Assembly (NCBI GenBank): GCA_017504165.1
Contig: JAFVRR010000004.1
Span: 1 to 64,000, forward strand
Length of the DNA: 64,000 bases
Source: Clostridia bacterium
GTDB lineage: Bacteria > Bacillota > Clostridia > Christensenellales > Borkfalkiaceae
Direction of reading: 5' to 3'
Below are positions 41,798-49,722 of the stretch, piece after piece. The notes below the pieces were generated by a model. It did no database searches, was not told where the DNA came from, and saw nothing but the letters and a program-made list of their open reading frames with translations. The first letter of the stretch is position 1. Each line of letters opens with the position of its first letter. Made by a program: the position numbers and the translations under genes.

Positions 41798-43171
41798 ATG
41801 GAAAATCAAAACAAAAAAAGCCTTAAATGGCTTTGGATTACTATTGCTTTAGTAGCCGTAGCATTACTTGGCGTATGGTGTGCGATAAATGCGATTAATA
41901 ATCCTAAAACAGGAAAAGAAGGCGTTGTTAACGTATTCAATTTTTCTACGACTTTCGTACTTTTCGTTAGCGCGTTTTTAATTATCGCCCTTGGTTATTT
42001 ACTTGGCGGTATTGATATTAAAGGCGTAACACTTGGTACTGCAGGCGTATTTTTAGTTGCAATACTTTTCGGTTTTATATGTACTATTATCCCTGAAGAT
42101 ATACCATTACTTGGCGCTTTCAATATGAAAGATACAAGCGAAACGGTTGTTAAATATCTTTCAAGCCCACTTCAAAATATCGGTCTTATTTTATTCGTAG
42201 GCTCGGTTGGTTTTATTGCAGGCCCTAACTTCTTTAAAGATTTGGCTAAAAACTTTAAAACTTATATCGTTTTAGGTGTGGTTATTATTTTATCGGGTAC
42301 GTTAGTTGCCATAATTTGCACTTTATTAACACCTGATTACGGTCCAGAATTTTGGTCGGGCGTACTTTCGGGCGCGCTTACTTCAACACCAGGTTTCTCT
42401 GCCGCTGTTGACGCTGCCGACCCTGCGCTCAAATCAATTATTACTTTAGGTCACGCTATTGCATATCCTTTCGGCGTTATCGGGGTAGTTTTATTCGTTC
42501 AACTTCTTCCTAAAATTTTAAAAGTTGATATGGATAAAGAAAGAGAATTATTAAAAGCCGATGCAAAGCACGAAGAAAGAGATTATTCTAAATACTTTGC
42601 TTGCGAACCTTTTGGTTTTATGCCTTTCGGTTTAGCAATTATTGCAGGCTTACTTTTAGGCTCTATTACTATTCCACTTTCTGCTCAAGGCTATAACGGT
42701 CCTTGTTTCTCTCTTGGAACAACGGGTGGCGTGCTTATTATGTGTTTAGTATTCGGCCATTTAGGTCATATCGGCAAACTCTCTCTTGAAGTTACTGAAT
42801 ATACTAAAAAAGTTCTTCGTGAATTTGGTTTAGCATTATTCCTTTTAGGCGCAGGCTTTGAAGGTGGTGTTGCGCTCGTTGAACAAATAAGAGAATTCGG
42901 CGGTGCAATCGTTGCTTGGGGCTTTGCAGGCGGTGCGGTTATGACTATCGTTCCTATGGTAGTTGCTTTCTTTATGGCAAAATATCTTATGAAGTTGCCT
43001 CTTTTAAATACTCTTGGTTCTACAACCGGTGGTATGACTTCAACACCGGCACTTGGCACGCTTATTCAAGTATCAAAAACTGAAGACGTAGCCTCTGCTT
43101 ACGCATCAACTTACCCAATCGCATTAGTACTCGTAGTTCTTGCGTGTCAACTTATGATTACTCTTTTATAA
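41798..43171 (+). CDS. Asp-Al exchanger-family carrier (candidate dicarboxylate/succinate exporter)
   Basis: This 457-residue membrane protein with about 10-11 helices has two family repeats. FVGSVGFIAGPNFF and STPGFSAAVDAADP are in the first, and FLLGAGFEGG and GSTTGGMTSTPALGTL in the second (the latter is the AspT/YidE signature). The TrkA-C regulatory domains of some relatives are absent. Aspartate:alanine exchangers and the SucE succinate exporter belong to this family. Position right after the fumarate reductase suggests succinate, fumarate or malate transport. Flanked by palindromes B and C. Confidence 0.75.
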   Translation: MENQNKKSLKWLWITIALVAVALLGVWCAINAINNPKTGKEGVVNVFNFSTTFVLFVSAFLIIALGYLLGGIDIKGVTLGTAGVFLVAILFGFICTIIPEDIPLLGAFNMKDTSETVVKYLSSPLQNIGLILFVGSVGFIAGPNFFKDLAKNFKTYIVLGVVIILSGTLVAIICTLLTPDYGPEFWSGVLSGALTSTPGFSAAVDAADPALKSIITLGHAIAYPFGVIGVVLFVQLLPKILKVDMDKERELLKADAKHEERDYSKYFACEPFGFMPFGLAIIAGLLLGSITIPLSAQGYNGPCFSLGTTGGVLIMCLVFGHLGHIGKLSLEVTEYTKKVLREFGLALFLLGAGFEGGVALVEQIREFGGAIVAWGFAGGAVMTIVPMVVAFFMAKYLMKLPLLNTLGSTTGGMTSTPALGTLIQVSKTEDVASAYASTYPIALVLVVLACQLMITLL

Positions 43172-43172
43172 A

Positions 43173-43300
43173 ATTTAAAAGCGTATAAGCGTCGCAATAC
43201 TGCGTTAACTGCTTTGGTTTTGGACTTCGATAACCAATAAGGTTAATCTCATCCCAAAACCTTTGCGAGCCTTGTCTTGCTTGCTTTTACACTTTTAAAT
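43173..43300. repeat. Intergenic palindrome, repeat-family copy C
   Basis: 128 bp, starting 2 bases after the carrier stop. Arms: ATTTAAAAG 43173-43181/CTTTTAAAT 43292-43300; GTA-x-AAGC pair; GCAA-x-AC pair; GGTTTTGG/CCAAAACC; tip TAACC-AATAA-GGTTA 43231-43245. Confidence 0.85.
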
Positions 43301-43330
43301 AAGTGCTTTATTTAAGCAAATGTAAAATTT

Positions 43331-43440
43331 AATATTTTTTTCGAGTGTACGGGGTTTACTTCGTACGAAAGCAGGGGAAGTGTAGCGAAAATCTACCGCA
43401 ACAGTCATTACCGTAAAAGTCGGATAACCTGCCGAAATAT
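43331..43440 (+). ncRNA. Cobalamin riboswitch
   Basis: The conserved blocks are in order: GCAGGGGAAG, GCGAAAATCTACCGCAACAGTC, CCGTAA, AGTCGGATAACCTGCC (first and last halves shown in part). The closing helix pairs the T-rich 5' side with CGAAATAT near 43433-43440. Binding of a B12 form should switch the downstream hairpin that controls 43549-44489. Confidence 0.85.
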
Positions 43441-43473
43441 CAAGGTAATAAATTATTTTGGACAAAGGAAATA

Positions 43474-43537
43474 ATACCGATAAACTTATTAAAGTGGTGC
43501 TCTATTATCTTGATAGAGCACCTTTTATTATCGGTAT
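43474..43537 (+). terminator. Riboswitch expression platform (two-tier hairpin)
   Basis: Outer stem ATACCGATAA 43474-43483/TTATCGGTAT 43528-43537 encloses a perfect GGTGCTCTAT/ATAGAGCACC stem (43496-43505/43513-43522) followed by TTTTA. The inner hairpin can terminate, and the outer one lies next to the ribosome site of the lipoprotein gene. Confidence 0.7.
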
Positions 43538-43548
43538 AGGTATTTATT

Positions 43549-43965
43549 ATGAAAAAATTTTTAACTTTACTTTTAACCTTAACGGTTATAGTAACCGCAA
43601 GTGTTTTCACGGCTTGCAAAAAAGACCCGCTTGTTATTAAAGAAAGCGACACTTACGTAGTTATCAACGTAGAAACGGATAAAACCGATTTAACTTTGGC
43701 AAGTTATATGTCAAGTTTAAGCGAATATAAAGATATGTTCGTTATAAATAACGGTATGGTTGTTTCTATTAACGGCATAGAAAACGCCAAAGACTATTCG
43801 GCGTGTTGGATGATTTATACTGACGACTATCGCGAAGACTTTTCAAACTCTGCGTGGGGAACAATCGTATATAAAGAAAAAACTTACAATTCTACGGCGT
43901 TTGGCGCGGAAAGTCAAATAGTAAAAGACGGCTGTACTTATATTTTTGTTTATCAAACCTTTTAG
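43549..43965 (+). CDS. DUF4430-like lipoprotein, B12-regulated
   Basis: This 138-residue protein has a signal peptide and lipobox FTAC (Cys23). The mature domain (VINVETDKTDLTLASYMSS, GMVVSINGIENAKDYSACWMIYTD, VKDGCTYIFVYQTF) resembles DUF4430, the fold of the transcobalamin/intrinsic-factor C-terminal domain. Control by a cobalamin riboswitch and an S component 2 bases downstream make it a likely extracellular binder of a corrinoid or a B12 precursor. Ligand not shown by sequence. Confidence 0.75.
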   Translation: MKKFLTLLLTLTVIVTASVFTACKKDPLVIKESDTYVVINVETDKTDLTLASYMSSLSEYKDMFVINNGMVVSINGIENAKDYSACWMIYTDDYREDFSNSAWGTIVYKEKTYNSTAFGAESQIVKDGCTYIFVYQTF

Positions 43966-43967
43966 TT

Positions 43968-44489
43968 ATGAAAACGGCAAAAGAAATAACGGTAATAGGC
44001 TTATTCGTAGCCTTGCTTATCGGTGGACAATTTGTATTTAGTGGAATTAGCGGAATAGAAATAGTAACGGTGTTAATTATTAGTTTTTGTTTCTATTTCG
44101 GCGTTTTTCGTGGCGTCATCGTCGCAACGGCGTTCTCGCTACTTAGATGTTTTATTTTCGGCTTTTTCCCTAACGTTATAGTATTATATTTAATATTCTA
44201 TAATCTAGTTGCAATAATTTTCGGGTTACTTGGCAAGGCGTTTAATAAAAGTGTAAATTTAAAAAAACTTATAATAATAGTCCTTTTAGCAATTTGTTTA
44301 ACGGTATTTTTTACCGCGCTAGACTTGCTACTTATGATGCTATTTTATAGTTTTTCTATAAAGGCAATTTTGGCGTATTTTATTGCAGGCTTGCCAACTT
44401 TAATTACGCAAGTAATTTGCGTTATAGTTAGCGTTTCTTGTTTAACAATTCCATTATTAAAAGTATATAAAAGTATCAAAATTAATTAA
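43968..44489 (+). CDS. ECF transporter S component (predicted corrinoid or precursor uptake)
   Basis: This 173-residue, six-helix membrane protein begins KTAKEITVIGLFVALLIGGQF, the typical A-x3-A interface helix region of S components. It lacks the ATPase and T subunits, which are presumably shared from elsewhere. The cobalamin riboswitch and the DUF4430 lipoprotein partner point to cobalamin, cobinamide or a lower-ligand precursor as substrate. Confidence 0.75.
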   Translation: MKTAKEITVIGLFVALLIGGQFVFSGISGIEIVTVLIISFCFYFGVFRGVIVATAFSLLRCFIFGFFPNVIVLYLIFYNLVAIIFGLLGKAFNKSVNLKKLIIIVLLAICLTVFFTALDLLLMMLFYSFSIKAILAYFIAGLPTLITQVICVIVSVSCLTIPLLKVYKSIKIN

Positions 44490-44492
44490 ATT

Positions 44493-44527
44493 AAAGGCTT
44501 ACGTGTAATTTTTCGTAAGCCTTTTTA
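44493..44527 (+). terminator. Intrinsic terminator of the B12 operon
   Basis: AAAGGCTTACG / CGTAAGCCTTT stem with a T-run, 3 bases after the stop. Confidence 0.9.
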
Positions 44528-44569
44528 CTTTTTTATTTAGTAAAAATTAAATATTGTAATATATTTTGT

Positions 44570-44598
44570 TTGTTATATAAAATTCAAAGTGCTATAAT
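44570..44598 (+). promoter_or_regulatory. Upstream promoter candidate for the MFS gene
   Basis: TTGTTA, a 17-base spacer and TATAAT. A second candidate (TTGCTT, 18 bases, TATAAT) lies at 44674-44703. Confidence 0.5.
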
Positions 44599-44633
44599 AT
44601 ATTTTATAAACGTTAAAAATCAAAAACCTTTAA

Positions 44634-44648
44634 AAACGTGCCACGTTT
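44634..44648. promoter_or_regulatory. 15-bp palindrome, operator candidate
   Basis: AAACGTG-C-CACGTTT lies between the two promoter candidates of the MFS gene, placed to control one or both. Confidence 0.4.
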
Positions 44649-44724
44649 ATGGAAAAGACGGCATATTTTTAAATTGCTTTTTTCTTAAAATATATAGTAT
44701 AATTAAATGCGAAAAGGAGCAAAA

Positions 44725-46020
44725 ATGGACAATCAAGAAACAGCAAGTAAAAAAAGCAAAAAGTTTAATTACGCTTGGGTAATCATAGCCGTTTGCACGC
44801 TTACGATTGCCGTTGGGCTAGGTTTTTGCAGTTCTTCAAAGGGTGTAATTTTACCATATATTTTAGAATATACAAAGTTATCGCGTGGGCTATATGCTTT
44901 TAGTGATAGTTTTAGATATATAACGACGGCAATCGTTAACTTATTTTTTGGAACGTTATTATTAAAATTTGGCGTTAAAAAACTAATGGGCGCAGGCTTT
45001 TTGGCTTTAATTGGCTCTATGATTTTACACGCCGTTTCAACTACCTTGTGGGGATTTTATTTAGCAGGCGCTTTACTTGGCTTAGGTCTTGCTTGGACGA
45101 CTACTACTATGATAGGTTACATTATCAATAAATGGGTAGTTAAAAATCGCGGAACGATTTTAGGCTGTATACTTGCATCTAACGGGTTAAGCGCTGCGCT
45201 TGTCGTAAATATTTTTACTCCAACGCTAGAATCTAGTCCTGCAGGCTATAAAACGGTTTATTTTATAATTGCAATAGCAGTTGCCATTGTCGGTTTATTT
45301 GCCGTAATATTTATAAAAGACAAAGAAGCGCCTAACGATGCCACTCCTTCAAAAAAACAAAAAGGGGATAATTGGGTAGGCATTTCTTCTAAAGAGGCCT
45401 TCAAAAAACCTTATTTTTATTTAGCCATGATTGGCATCTTTATTACGGGCGTTGTTATACAGGGTATATCAGGTGTTTCAAACGCACATATGAAAGCGAT
45501 AAAAATTCCCGCCAACGTAATTGCAAGCGTCACCACCGTAAGTATGGTCATTTTAACTTTTACTAAATTTTTAACGGGTTTTATATACGATAAAAAGGGT
45601 TTAAGGTTTACAATAACAATAAGTTATGCGTGCGCATTAGTATCAATGATTTTAATTGCGTTTGAAGGTCCATCAACGCTAGGACAAGTCATTTGTTATA
45701 TTTACGTAGTTTTAGGCGATATTGCTTTACCGCTTGAAACTATTATGATTCCAATTTTTGCCGCCGACTTATTCGGTAAAAAAGACTATGCTAAAATGCT
45801 TGGTATTTGCGTTTCGGTAAATACTGCTGGCTATGCAATAGGCTCTCCTGTTATGGGCTTTGTGTTCGACGCATTCGGTTCTTACGTACCGGCGTTTTAC
45901 GCAGGAGCGGTGTTAATGTTATTAACGGCAATTATAATGCAATTTGTAATAAATAGCGCAAATAAAGAGAAAAAGAGAATTGAAGAAGAACTAAAAACTT
46001 TAGAAAATTTAGTAGCATAA
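44725..46020 (+). CDS. MFS transporter (oxalate/formate antiporter-like)
   Basis: This 431-residue protein of about 12 helices starts at ATG 44725, preceded by AAAAGGAG; an ATG at 44707 in frame lacks a site. SSKGVILPYILEYTKLSRGLYAFSDSFR (in part) and GAGFLALIGSMILHA match the OFA/monocarboxylate branch of MFS, and a cytoplasmic loop near residue 215 contains KKQKGDNWVG. A carboxylate substrate is plausible but unproven. Confidence 0.8.
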   Translation: MDNQETASKKSKKFNYAWVIIAVCTLTIAVGLGFCSSSKGVILPYILEYTKLSRGLYAFSDSFRYITTAIVNLFFGTLLLKFGVKKLMGAGFLALIGSMILHAVSTTLWGFYLAGALLGLGLAWTTTTMIGYIINKWVVKNRGTILGCILASNGLSAALVVNIFTPTLESSPAGYKTVYFIIAIAVAIVGLFAVIFIKDKEAPNDATPSKKQKGDNWVGISSKEAFKKPYFYLAMIGIFITGVVIQGISGVSNAHMKAIKIPANVIASVTTVSMVILTFTKFLTGFIYDKKGLRFTITISYACALVSMILIAFEGPSTLGQVICYIYVVLGDIALPLETIMIPIFAADLFGKKDYAKMLGICVSVNTAGYAIGSPVMGFVFDAFGSYVPAFYAGAVLMLLTAIIMQFVINSANKEKKRIEEELKTLENLVA

Positions 46021-46022
46021 AT

Positions 46023-46054
46023 AAAAGCGTACTGTCTGAGCAGTACGCTTTTTT
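46023..46054. terminator. Terminator between convergent genes
   Basis: AAAAGCGTACTG / CAGTACGCTTTT stem with a 6-base loop and T-runs both ways. Confidence 0.9.
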
Positions 46055-47651
46055 AAAACCCAAATTCCCCAGATAGTAGCATATCTAGTAATTCTTTTAT
46101 GCTTTTACCTTTTATCATTTCTTTAATATCCGATAATTCACTAGAGATAATCTCGTCTAAAACTTTCATACCAAGCACTTCAACAGGCGCTTTATCGTCA
46201 GTTAAAATCAAATTAGATTTCTCAACTTTTTCAAGCCTATTTAAAGTCGTAGCCATAAGCGCGCGGAGTGAAGAATTATTAATTTTAGAAAAATTGTCTT
46301 TTAAACTATTATAAACGTCAACTCCGTTACTTGCGAAAAGTTCTACGTTTCCACCCGCCGTGCAAGTATAAACGCTAGAAAAACAACTTGCTATCGTACC
46401 TTCTAAATAGCCGTTTATGCTCTCTTCTTGGCTAGAGCGCATATTCATATTAACTACCATTACCCCGTTTTCGTTCAGGTGATTTTTAACGCTAGTAAAA
46501 AACTCTACCGACGACATTTGAAAGGGTATAGTTATATCTCGATAGGCGTCAACCATAATAACGTCGTATTTTTTGTTGCTTGCGTCGATAAAAGCGCGCC
46601 CGTCTGCCTCGTAAGTTTCTATTTCACTAGGCAGGTCGAAATATTTGTTAGCAAGGTCGATAATTTTACCGTCAATTTCCACGCCGTCCATATACGAAAC
46701 GTCAAAATATTTATATAGCGCTTCGCCGTAAGTGCCCGTGCCAAGCCCTAAAATACACACGGAAATTTCTTTATCAAGTCCGCCTGCCATTATAGGCGCG
46801 GCGAGGGCGTAGTCGTAATACATTCCCGTCAAGTTTCCATTTTTCTTCTTGATAGATTGAACGCCAAAAAGCACGTTCGTTGATAGAATTATACTACTAT
46901 CCGTTTCTTCAACCCTTAAATAATTGTATACCGATTCCCCTTCGTATAAAATATTGTTTTGCCAAAACGCAACGCCGATATTTGATGATAAAACGCCGAT
47001 AATTAGGGCAATAATAGTAATTATTCCGCTTTTAATTCTATGCTTTTTTGCGTAGAAAAAATAGGAAATACAAACGGCGTAAAGTACGCTTGCAAAAATT
47101 ACGAAAGTAAGCGAAGTGCCAACCGTTGGAATAGTAACGAATGTCGGCAAAAAAGTACCGATAATACTGCCAATCGTGTTAGACGCCTCAATAATACCCG
47201 TAGTTTTACCGTTTTCACTCATATCTTTAACGGCAAATTTTACAAGGTGTGGGGTAACCATGCCTAAAACTAATAACGGAAACACGAAAACTAGCAAACA
47301 GGAAACTAGCGCCGCCCATATAAGATAGTTTTTAGTTATAAACGTAGCGAGAATTAGCGCTACGCCCGATATTACAAACTTTCCAAACAACGGAATAAGC
47401 ATAGTAAAAGTAGCGGCGATAAAAAGCCAAACGAAAAGCCTAGTTGGGCTTTCGTATTTATCCGCCATTTTTCCGCCGATGACGTTTCCTACCGCCATTG
47501 CTATCATAATCGTACCGATAATTATAGTCCATACGATTTGCGAAGACGAAAAGTAAGGGGCAAGTAGCCTTGACGCGCCAAGTTCTATCGCCATAACCGA
47601 CGTGCCCGAGAAAAACGCCGTTAAATAATAAATCCACTTGTTATTTTTCAT
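46053..47651 (-). CDS. Fused MFS-like membrane/spermidine synthase-like protein
   Basis: 532 residues. About eight N-terminal helices (AFFSGTSVMAIELGASRLLAP, in part, is the family hallmark) are followed by a Rossmann methyltransferase-fold domain (about 270-450). That domain has VCILGLGTGTYGEALYKYF, GVEIDGKIIDLA and DVIMVDAYRD. Aminopropyltransferase enzymes use decarboxylated SAM on putrescine; in these fused proteins the activity is rarely shown. It may make or export a polyamine-like compound. Own promoter at 47683-47711. Confidence 0.8.
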   Translation of the reverse strand: MKNNKWIYYLTAFFSGTSVMAIELGASRLLAPYFSSSQIVWTIIIGTIMIAMAVGNVIGGKMADKYESPTRLFVWLFIAATFTMLIPLFGKFVISGVALILATFITKNYLIWAALVSCLLVFVFPLLVLGMVTPHLVKFAVKDMSENGKTTGIIEASNTIGSIIGTFLPTFVTIPTVGTSLTFVIFASVLYAVCISYFFYAKKHRIKSGIITIIALIIGVLSSNIGVAFWQNNILYEGESVYNYLRVEETDSSIILSTNVLFGVQSIKKKNGNLTGMYYDYALAAPIMAGGLDKEISVCILGLGTGTYGEALYKYFDVSYMDGVEIDGKIIDLANKYFDLPSEIETYEADGRAFIDASNKKYDVIMVDAYRDITIPFQMSSVEFFTSVKNHLNENGVMVVNMNMRSSQEESINGYLEGTIASCFSSVYTCTAGGNVELFASNGVDVYNSLKDNFSKINNSSLRALMATTLNRLEKVEKSNLILTDDKAPVEVLGMKVLDEIISSELSDIKEMIKGKSIKELLDMLLSGEFGF

Positions 47652-47682
47652 AAATTTTTCCTACAATTTAAACTTTAAAAAT

Positions 47683-47711
47683 ATTTTAATATATGTATAA
47701 ATAATTGTCAA
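47683..47711 (-). promoter_or_regulatory. Promoter of the fused MFS/spermidine-synthase gene
   Basis: TTGACA, a 17-base spacer and TAAAAT on the minus strand. Confidence 0.75.
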
Positions 47712-47721
47712 TATCAAATTA

Positions 47722-47745
47722 AAGGCTGGTAAGATTACCAGCCTT
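47722..47745 (-). terminator. Hairpin terminator of the ferritin-like gene
   Basis: Perfect AAGGCTGGTAA / TTACCAGCCTT stem with a 2-base loop and a weak T-rich tail on each strand, 6 bases past the minus-strand stop. Confidence 0.65.
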
Positions 47746-47750
47746 GTTTG

Positions 47751-48989
47751 TTATTTAATTCGACCAACGTCTACGTTGTCTACCTTTCTATTTCTAAGTT
47801 CTTTTTCAGGGTGCGGGGATTCTTCAAAGCGCAAATCTTCGCCAAATTTATTAATATATTTATCAATAACCTTGTGGCTTGGCGCGTCTTTTGCATTTTT
47901 AACCACCGCTTTTTGATAATTTTCAAAAGTGTTGTTTTTAGGAAGTTTAGAAACTTCTATATAATCTTCTTTTTGAGCGGTAATTCTAATATTGGTCAAA
48001 ACTTCGCGTATATATTTTTTGTTTTCTTTAAAGGATAAAAGTTCGGGGAATTCAGGCGTAAAAATTACGTCGTAATACTCTTTACCTTCGTATTTATAAA
48101 GTAAACTTTGAATTTTACTTAAATGTCTAAGTTCGTCTTCGTAGTGCGCAAGCCAAACCCCTTTTAAATACTCGTTAGTTTCGTCGATATAGCAAGAATA
48201 ATACAAATAACACTCGGTGTATTCGTGCATTAAAGCGCATTCTAGCCAAGAAGTGTTCGGGTCTTTTAAACTCTCGTAACCCGAAACGTGTTCTTCTTCA
48301 ATCATTGCAATTTCAGAGTATAGTTTTCTGCCGTGGTCGGTGTGATAAAAAGCGCCCACGTTCATATAGTAGTTCATAGTTTGTTGTTCCGCCGCGGTGA
48401 TAATATTCACGTTGAGTTTAGTTATAGGGTCGGCAAGGCAAAAGTTAACGGGTTTTCTAATATCGTCGTAAGGGTGGCGGTGCTCGGCAACGGTCGGTCT
48501 ACCCGGCATAATTTCCGTATAGTGCCCGATAAGTTTTTTATAGTTTTGCTTTTCGTCCATTTCAAGCATGTCGGTAAAGCGGTAAAGGTGGTCAAAGTCT
48601 TCAAGTAGAGCGAAATCTAATTGATTTTTAACCGTTTTATCCTTTTCGCGCTTTGCAAGTATTGCCGTCAAGTCAACGGCTAATTGTTCGTAACTTAACG
48701 TCGTTTCTAAAATAGTTTCGTTAATAGGCTTTAACGATGCTATTCTTTTTTGTTGTTGCTGTTCGTTTCTTCTAATTTCCGCAATTTCTCGCCTTAAATC
48801 GTTGTTAGACGTATGTCTTGCAAATTGATGGTAAAAGGCGTTAGATTCAAACTCCGTGCCGTTCATTAAAATAATGCGCGTTTTAGAGTATGGGGAAAGT
48901 TCGTACTTGTCGTACGGCTTTAGCGCTAAATTTTTCAAACTGTAATAACTAATTTTGTTTTTATTTAAATTTTCCTTAAAAGGGTTCAT
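47751..48989 (-). CDS. Ferritin/rubrerythrin-like four-helix protein (412 aa)
   Basis: A ferritin-like helical bundle is suggested by spaced Glu/His pairs: LLEDFDHLYRF (about 128), IEEEHVSGYESL (about 228), CALMHEYTECYLYY (about 248) and HYEDELRHLSKIQSLLYKYE (about 280, in part). The last is the E-x2-H diiron signature. The N-terminal 100 residues are charged with a Gln-rich helix, and the C-terminus is basic. Likely an iron or peroxide/oxygen-protection protein, cytoplasmic. Family not certain; GGAGG ribosome site present. Confidence 0.6.
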   Translation of the reverse strand: MNPFKENLNKNKISYYSLKNLALKPYDKYELSPYSKTRIILMNGTEFESNAFYHQFARHTSNNDLRREIAEIRRNEQQQQKRIASLKPINETILETTLSYEQLAVDLTAILAKREKDKTVKNQLDFALLEDFDHLYRFTDMLEMDEKQNYKKLIGHYTEIMPGRPTVAEHRHPYDDIRKPVNFCLADPITKLNVNIITAAEQQTMNYYMNVGAFYHTDHGRKLYSEIAMIEEEHVSGYESLKDPNTSWLECALMHEYTECYLYYSCYIDETNEYLKGVWLAHYEDELRHLSKIQSLLYKYEGKEYYDVIFTPEFPELLSFKENKKYIREVLTNIRITAQKEDYIEVSKLPKNNTFENYQKAVVKNAKDAPSHKVIDKYINKFGEDLRFEESPHPEKELRNRKVDNVDVGRIK

Positions 48990-49056
48990 TATAATACCTC
49001 CGCTTAAATTATTAAAATTTAGCGTAAAATTTATACTTTAAATGGTAAAAATACTA

Positions 49057-49084
49057 TTGAAAAATAATAAAATTGTGCTATAAT
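49057..49084 (+). promoter_or_regulatory. Promoter of the keto-deoxygluconate cluster
   Basis: TTGAAA, a 16-base spacer and TATAAT, 49 bases upstream of the eda ATG. Confidence 0.7.
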
Positions 49085-49133
49085 AGTTATATAAACTGGA
49101 TAAGTTTTGAATTATATTTTTAAAGAGGAAATT

Positions 49134-49721
49134 ATGGAAAACAATTACAAAGTAATACCAGTTGTGGTAATCAAACAAATTGAAGACACTATTCCAACGC
49201 TACAAGCACTTGTTGACGGCGATTTGCCCGTTGCGGAAATCACTTTTAGAACTGCTTGCGCTGAAGAGGCAATCAAACTTGGCGTAAAAACTTTCCCTGA
49301 TATGTATATCGGCGCTGGTACTGTTATCAATAAAGACCAAGCGGTTAGGGCAATTAACGCGGGCGCAAAATTCATCGTTTCGCCAGGTTTAAGCAAAGAA
49401 GTTGCTTTATACTGTAAAGAAATTGGCGTACCATATTATCCAGGTTGCGTAACTCCAACTGAAATTATGGAAGCAATCTCTTTGGGGATTGACGTTATTA
49501 AGTTCTTCCCTGCAAACGTTTACGGTGGTCTTAAAGCGCTTAAAGCATTAGCAGGTCCATTCCCACAACTTAAATTTATTCCAACGGGTGGTGCAGACTT
49601 AACAAACCTTAAAGAATTTTTAGATTACGAAAAAATTTACGCGGTTGGCGGTAGTTTCATGATGAAAGGCGATATCGTAGAAAACTGCAAAAAGATTAAC
49701 GAAATAATCAAAGGGGAATAA
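49134..49721 (+). CDS. eda: 2-keto-3-deoxy-6-phosphogluconate aldolase
   Basis: This 195-residue class I aldolase splits KDPG into pyruvate and glyceraldehyde-3-phosphate. Seen: VVVIKQIEDTIPTLQAL, EITFRT (catalytic Glu), GAGTVINKDQ, PGCVTPTEIMEA and VIKFFPAN, whose Lys forms the Schiff base. ATG 49134 with AGAGGAA is preferred to a TTG at 49107. SDR and KdgK genes follow, completing KDG catabolism. Confidence 0.92.
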   Translation: MENNYKVIPVVVIKQIEDTIPTLQALVDGDLPVAEITFRTACAEEAIKLGVKTFPDMYIGAGTVINKDQAVRAINAGAKFIVSPGLSKEVALYCKEIGVPYYPGCVTPTEIMEAISLGIDVIKFFPANVYGGLKALKALAGPFPQLKFIPTGGADLTNLKEFLDYEKIYAVGGSFMMKGDIVENCKKINEIIKGE

Positions 49722-49722
49722 T

